NCBI GenBank assembly: GCA_008360955.1
Contig: LUCM01006746.1
Coordinates: forward strand, 256,380-320,379
Direction: 5' to 3'
Length of the DNA: 64,000 nucleotides
Source of the DNA: Fasciolopsis buskii
Taxonomy: Eukaryota > Platyhelminthes > Trematoda > Plagiorchiida > Fasciolidae
Both the position numbers and the translations under genes were made by a program. The first letter of the stretch is position 1. Each line of letters begins with the position of its first letter. The notes beneath the pieces are model-generated. The model did no database searches. It was given only the letters and a program-made list of their open reading frames with translations, and was not told the origin of the DNA. Shown piece by piece: positions 13,724-64,000 of the stretch.

Positions 13724-14032
13724 CTATACAAGCAGTTGCTGCGACAGCGAGAAAATGCAACAGTTGGGAACAGCATTATATTGTAGTTTTGACGCTGAAC
13801 AAACTGTTGACAGCCAATCAGAACAGCGTTTTGGTTCGGTGGTCAACTGAGAATGTTTTACCCCAATTTTCCGTTTCTGTATGGGAATGGATAGATATGA
13901 ACCACCGATGAAACAGAACAGCTGAAATGTGGCAGCTTTTGAGCATTTTAACATGGTCCTCAATGGTGAGTTCAAAGCGCGAAAACTCCGTGAGTTGAAT
14001 GAGATAGGTGAGACAAACCATTTCACACTTAC
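13724..14032 (-). other. Open frame read through the last PFKFB donor
   Basis: After KPL the frame continues [14 protein letters not shown] for 103 codons to a stop at 13724. It has no similarity to other PFKFB C-termini that I recognise. The strong donor at the junction argues that it is normally intron. It is listed because an intron-retention isoform would use it. Confidence 0.3.
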
Positions 14033-58587
<44,555 letters not shown>

Positions 58588-60099
58588 CTGCAATTGCAAA
58601 GGAATTTACCAAACTGGATTCTTCTGTAAATCCATAGAGCAAGAGAACGAAACAGAACTATCTTCATAAATAAACGGCCTTCTAGATAAATGAAAACATT
58701 AGTGAATAAAATCATTCTAACAGCAAACGACTACTAGCTTGAATGTTATAACAACGAATGCAATGTATTTTGATCCATGAACTGGCTAAACAATACAAGC
58801 AAGGGAGGCTTAACTGGGCACAAGCACAACTGGACACTAATGCAGACGAGTCACCTAGATCTAAGATTCACTGAAACAGCATACACAATGAGACGAAGAC
58901 ATTCAGAAGTTTGAATCCAGTTTGAGATTCGATTACAGTTAATCGGACATTTGCTGCATTTCCTTTCGGAATTTTCGGACACTGTTGGCTGTCACTGAGG
59001 TCGCCATCTGAACAAAATTAACTCGGTAATTTTGATTAGCTTGGACGTAGGCCTTAAAAATGAAAGGACTGGGTTTAAACCCTGCGTCCGAACGTGAATA
59101 CATACCATTGGCACGCTCCAATGAGGGTAAACCTCGAGTCAGACGCTTCCCGAGTGTAAGGTCGACGGTTGACTTGATGTCCATGCTTGAAAGATGTAGT
59201 TTGAAGGGCAATCAGTCAATCATAGAAACTAGAACTTCGAATGCATAGGACAAAAGGTCAAGCAAACTAGTTTAAAGTTCCAAGAGGATAAGTAAACCGG
59301 CCACTTGTCTAGATCAATGCAGTCACCCTTAATATGCAAAACCTTATGCAACTTCTCAAATATCAAAAAAACATTTCTACAACGAACAGAGTTTTAAAAC
59401 AGAGTAGTCCATAAAAAACTGCACTAGGAAGCAATTACAATCACCTGAAATCAAGAATACGCAGTGCAAAGATTTAACTTCATGGACTATCTGGAAAGCG
59501 CTGGTACAATTTTAAAGGTGTCACCCCGACGTCATCTTACTAGCGTAAAGAAAGAAGGAGCCAAGATAACAAAATCAAACCGCAGGGAAGTAAGAAAAAA
59601 GAGTACAAAACCTGGTACCATCGCGTCCATAGTATTATTCATTACTGCCATTAATTGTGATCACATGGAAATCTGACTCAAAGCCGATGATGATCCTTAA
59701 GTTCCGCTATCGCTTAAACGTACTAGGCTTATTCAAAAGTCAACTACCGTGAAAAATGCACAATCACTACATGGATTAGGAAACACTCATTCGTATACAT
59801 AACTCCTTAGCATCTACCAATTGTGGTTTGCATGAGTCACTTCTGGCTATCAAACGAATGAGTAAAGGAATCCGGCTTTCAATCGCTATACATAGGGATC
59901 GACGCATCTTACGATATCAAACACTAACAATCTGTGAGCTGATGAGCCCATCTATCAAAAAAGCCCAGCACCTATCGATAATATAACAAAAACATCAAAG
60001 GAAGAGAGGCTTTTGACGCATTTGCAACGCAGATGACTAGAGTGGCAGAAGAGATAGAAATCAAACGGCACAAGCCGCACGTCACAAGGAGACTGTACC
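58588..60099 (-). other. Upstream PFKFB intron, mostly anonymous
   Basis: No kinase exon found. At 58939-59211 a minus-strand 90-codon frame contains a B-box-like GGGTTTAAACCC and resembles a dispersed repeat more than a gene. The rest is featureless. Confidence 0.45.
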
Positions 60100-63000
60100 T
60101 TGAGGCCGTGTGACGGCTTGCGTGCCTTCATGATCCATCGAGCAATACATGATGGCTTATCACAAGCCGAAGATTCAATCATACCTGGAGGTTCAATGGG
60201 TAGAGACCTAACGAAGTGGTCTCCTCGTCCTCCAGGTCGCGGGTTGATCTGGGTTAGCAGCTCAGTCGAAAAAACGAGTGGAAGAATAATTGATCCAAGT
60301 AGATGGGCGCCCACTCAGCCATGCCCCGCTGCCTTGCGGGCAGGTTCTTGTCAGAACCAAAGACTTTCATTGAGAACCCTAATCGTTTTTCTGCTTAGCG
60401 GCTGGATACCCTAGCAGCACCCGTCCATCAATCGTCATGATTTACACGCCTACAAGTAATTCCATTCTGCACCGGTTGTCGTGCAGGACAATCAGGAGCG
60501 CGCTGCCCACTGCATCGAACGAAGTAGGTAGTCATAAGTATGCTACTGCTCACAGTTCCCTATCTTTCATTCAACCCGTCTCTTGTCTCACACAAAATCT
60601 CTTTGCCCCTTCTGCCCACTCATAGTCTCCCCACAGATAACAAGACCGGAACCCGCAACAGTTCGTTGTCAAGTAGTGTAGTAGGTGGTTCTCAGTCTGT
60701 TAGCCCCATTTTCTCAAGCCTCGTCAGTTTCTGCATCTGGGTTCCTTCAATGTGCGCACTTTAATGCAGGCCGGCCAACAGGCGCGTTTGGCTCTGACAG
60801 TGAACTCACTTCCGATTGATGTCTGCTGCGTGAGTGAAACACGAATTCAGGATTCCAGTAGAGTAGTTCAAATGACTGCACCAAATGTCTCGTTAAGATA
60901 TTTTCTTCGCAATCCAATAAACGGAGCAGCTCAAGCTGTGGGTCGACGCGGTGCAGGAACAGACTGGAGTGACAAAGCCGAAGCAGCCCTCATAGACTGC
61001 ATTCAGATTAACAGTCGCTGTGTGCCGTGAGGCTGCATGGGTCAGTCGGCGTCCGGAAGGATAGCAGTATAAACGCAGTTCATTTGTTATATCGGCATAC
61101 GCCCCAACAGACTGCAGCACTGGCATGCATGCATCCTCGCATCACCCTTGTTTGGAAGAGCAAAGGATTTGACATTGTAATGGTAGCAGGTGATTTTAAT
61201 GTACAAGTTGGAAAATTTAGTGTATCGAAAGGCTGTTTAGGTGGGCGGTGTGCTCCGCATACTCAGCCAACAGATGACGGGGAACAAATTCTCCAGTTCT
61301 ATGCGGACAATAACCTATTCCTGTCTAGTATGAATTTCCGAAACAGTTCCCGTCGCACAACGATATGGCGCTCTAACTCGACAGGTAGTCTGAATAAGGT
61401 CGGCCATGTCGCAGTAAGCTACCGTTGGTGCGATTCTGTGCAGAAATGTAGCTCGTACTGGTCCACGCACGTCGAATCGGACCATGCGTTAGTTTTAATG
61501 CGATTTTTGCTTCAGCTCAACGGCCGTTGACGCAGGCCACAAGCCCGATTGGCCATCGAACGTCTGTCTGATTCGGCTGTTCGCAACAGTTATGAGCAGA
61601 AACTACCCGATGAACTAAGAACTCCGACGAGTGGCAATGTAGATGAACAGTGGGATCAAATCAAGCAGGCAGTGTATTTGGTATCAGATTTCGCCCGTGG
61701 TCCTAGGTCTAGCATTCATCAAAGACGCTTGATCTTGCAAGGATCGTTGAGTCTAATGGAGCGAAACGTCAGCTCCCTAACTGCAGGGTGAGTAAGATGC
61801 GTTGACAGTTGCAGCATCAGCTGACGATAAGCTTTAAGAATGACCGTGAGAACCGGTGGGCTAAGGTAGCCGAAGAGATGGAAGTAGCGGCCGCGTCAGG
61901 TAACAGTCAAAGACTGTTTAAGCTTATACATGACACCGGCGGTTGGCGAACTTCGGTTAGTAAAGTCGTGTGCGATAGGAATGGAGAACTTACTTATGAT
62001 AGACAACCAACAGTAAACCGTTGAGCTGAGTACTTCAAGGATCAGTTTAGCTGGCCACACGCTAACGTATTTAGGCTGACGACTGTGATTGCGAATCCTT
62101 GGGAGGTGTCTCTTGACCCCTCAACGGAATTGGATGTAGAGTCGAATATTCGATTTCTGAAACGGGGAAAAGCAGCCGCTCCCGACGAACTTCCCCCAGC
62201 TCTTTTCAAATTGGGTAGAGAAAGCCTGATGAAATCACTTACCGCCTTGCTTCGTGAGTTTGGAACAAGGAGCGTATTCCGTTACCATGGGGTGAGTGAC
62301 TGTTTGCACTTATCCATCTTCAAGAAGGACACACGTAGTGACTGTAGCAATCATCGTGGGATTAGTTTAATTCAGATAGTTACTAAGGTGTTAGCTTCGA
62401 TAATGTTTTACCGTTTACACCAATTCGTGAGAGTAACATTCGCGAGCAGCAGGCCGGATTTTGTCCAGGTCGAGGCTGCATCGACCAGATATTCACTCTT
62501 CGGCAGTTACTGGAAACGCGCCACAAATACCGCAACCCAACAACCGCATTCTTTCTCGATTTGAAAGGCGCCTTCGACTCAATGGGTCAAACAGCACTAT
62601 TCAGCGCTCTCCACCGGAAGAGTAAGCCAGCAAAGTTTGTAAACTGGTTGGGGACTTTGTACTTGGATACCTGTAGTCGCGTGAGGTTATGCGGTGAACT
62701 ATCAAGTTCATTCGAAACGACTAGCAGCGTTCGACGAAGGTGTCTCAACTCTCCATTGTTGTTCAACTTCACCATGAACGAGGTGATGGAAGTTGCTTCA
62801 GGAGGTCTTCAGAATGTAGGAGTCAAACTGGGAAATAGAGGGAAGCTGTGTGACCTAGATTACGCAGATGACGTCGTGTGCTTGTTCGAATCCGCGGACC
62901 ACATACAACGCGCACTAGATAGACTATCGAGGTCGGTTGCTCGGTTTGGCATGTGCTTCGCACCTTCAAAGTGCAAAGCACTGTTGCAAGGCTAGACGAC

Positions 63001-63892
63001 TGTAGTGCCGAATTTGATACTGGATGGAGAGGAACTAACGATTGTGGACCGTTTCACTTACCTTGGTATCTGCGTGTCGAAGGATGGGTAGCTCAGCAGT
63101 AGAGACGAACATAGGTTTATCGAACGCTCGAGCAGCTGACGCTGGGCTGAGGCACTTGCGGCGTCCGTCTCATATTTCAGTGAAGTTGAAAGGCCGTATG
63201 TGCTGTGCCGCAGTGCGCTCAGTTCTGTTGTACGGTTGCGAGACATGAAGTATGCGTGTGGGAGATGTTCGTCGATTAGAGGTTTTCGACCATCGATGTC
63301 TATGTAGTATGGCTACGGTAGGATGCATTGACTGGGTGAACAATGTGGAGGTCAGAAATCTAACACTGGGGGCGGGCTTTCAGAATACTTTATTCTAGCG
63401 TATGGTGAACACTCGTCTACCATACCGTGCCCTATTTTGGGTTCCTTCCACGGGTTGGAAGAACGGAAGTCACTTGGAGATTAGTAGATGATTTGGCAAC
63501 GTGGAATGAGAAAATGCATAGGGAACTTAGGCAAAGTAGTTGTCTCACGTCTTCGTGGTTGGGGTCCGAAAGATCCGTCAACTAGGTGGCTGGAGACTCC
63601 GAAGGATATGGTTGTGAACCGTGGACAGTGGCAATTGTGTTGTCATTTTCTATTGGATCAGGACGATTGAAAAATGCGCATTTGTACAGTTAGACCGTGT
63701 TCTGTGTTGGTTACAGCATGATTCTGACCTTTTCCCGACTGTGGGGGTCCACTCAATGCACTTTTTGGACATTGACTTTTTTATAGACATGCAACCTTGG
63801 GTAAAATACAGTGGACACTGAGGTTTGGCTTGATATATAACGCTGAACGGTGATGATTGTAATGATGATGGTAATGATGATGACGATGATAG
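60100..63892 (+). mobile_element. Family A RTE, nearly complete decayed copy (right arm)
   Basis: A 5' leader (60100-60740) precedes endonuclease NVRTLMQAGQQARLAL and CCVSETRIQD (catalytic Glu), GDFN (61189-61200), SDHALVLM, RT start PDELPPALFK, motif A KGAFDSM, motif C YADD (62861-62872), C-terminal LLYGCET, 3' UTR, and an imperfect TGATGATG tail to 63892. In-frame stops at 61528, 62022, 62993 and 63246, frameshifts near 61790, 62430 and 63090, and motif B changed to SSVRRRC leave it inactive. It shares the middle 2,648 bp with the left copy. Confidence 0.93.
60984..63631 (+). repeat. 2,648-bp inverted repeat, right arm
   Basis: Partner of 51006-53653. At 63632 mismatches begin (caattg against cgatcg, tgtcatt against tgtcgtt); before 60984 identity drops to roughly three quarters by eye. 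Confidence 0.93.
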
Positions 63893-64000
63893 CACAATCT
63901 TCCAATGAGCGGATAGAGAGCTGTAACACTGTTTACCATGGTTAAACAACTGTCTACGATTCTATTTCTGTTTGTTCGCACATAAAACACTGAAATTTAT

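Noticed and set aside
58939..59211. Possible upstream PFKFB kinase exon on the minus strand
   Set aside because: The sequence does not resemble the kinase domain; it looks like a dispersed tRNA-related repeat.

Overview
The window looks like flatworm nuclear DNA, most likely a digenean fluke of the liver-fluke type. It has moderate AT richness, very long introns with GT-AG borders, no bacterial operon structure, and many decayed RTE-, CR1- and Jockey-type non-LTR retrotransposon copies. The species guess is inference from repeat style and exon sequence; no search was run.

The one host gene I can support runs on the minus strand across about 44.5 kb. It is the 3' two thirds of a bifunctional 6-phosphofructo-2-kinase/fructose-2,6-bisphosphatase (PFKFB). 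Seven exons, none of which stands out as an ORF, join in frame to about 281 codons: 58404-58587, 55601-55674, 40762-40833, 34982-35131, 33154-33258, 23511-23640 and 14033-14160. They cover the end of the kinase domain and essentially the whole bisphosphatase domain, with every catalytic and substrate-binding residue I checked intact. The ATP-binding half of the kinase must lie beyond 64000. The final C-terminal exon was not found.

Almost everything else recognisable is repeat. Family A is an RTE element with a long 3' UTR ending in a trinucleotide (ATG/CAT) tail; copies lie at 5847-6112, 12101-12875, 50777-53762, 58095-58400 and 60100-63892. Family B is another RTE with a different 3' UTR; copies lie at 8170-9310, 9695-10560, 21990-22740, 36276-37085, 41270-43250, 46500-47400 and 47780-48790. 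Further RTE pieces lie at 7190-7700, 30670-31610, 37100-37860, 48900-49120 and 56515-57710. CR1/Jockey-group fragments lie at 25060-25320, 26330-26930 and 45330-46440. A foldback structure with a tRNA-like core lies at 25853-26301.

The most striking structure is a pair of 2,648-bp inverted arms (51006-53653 and 60984-63631) that appear identical base for base. They share the same premature stops and frameshifts, but their flanks are homologous and diverged. They lie in the introns on either side of exactly two PFKFB exons, which together are 258 nt and in frame. This suggests gene conversion or a late duplication (or an assembly artefact), and an arrangement that could favour back-splicing, skipping or inversion of those two exons. 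Two other near-identical dispersed tracts, and two retrotransposon copies with inverted 5' parts, point to an active history of repeat exchange in this locus.
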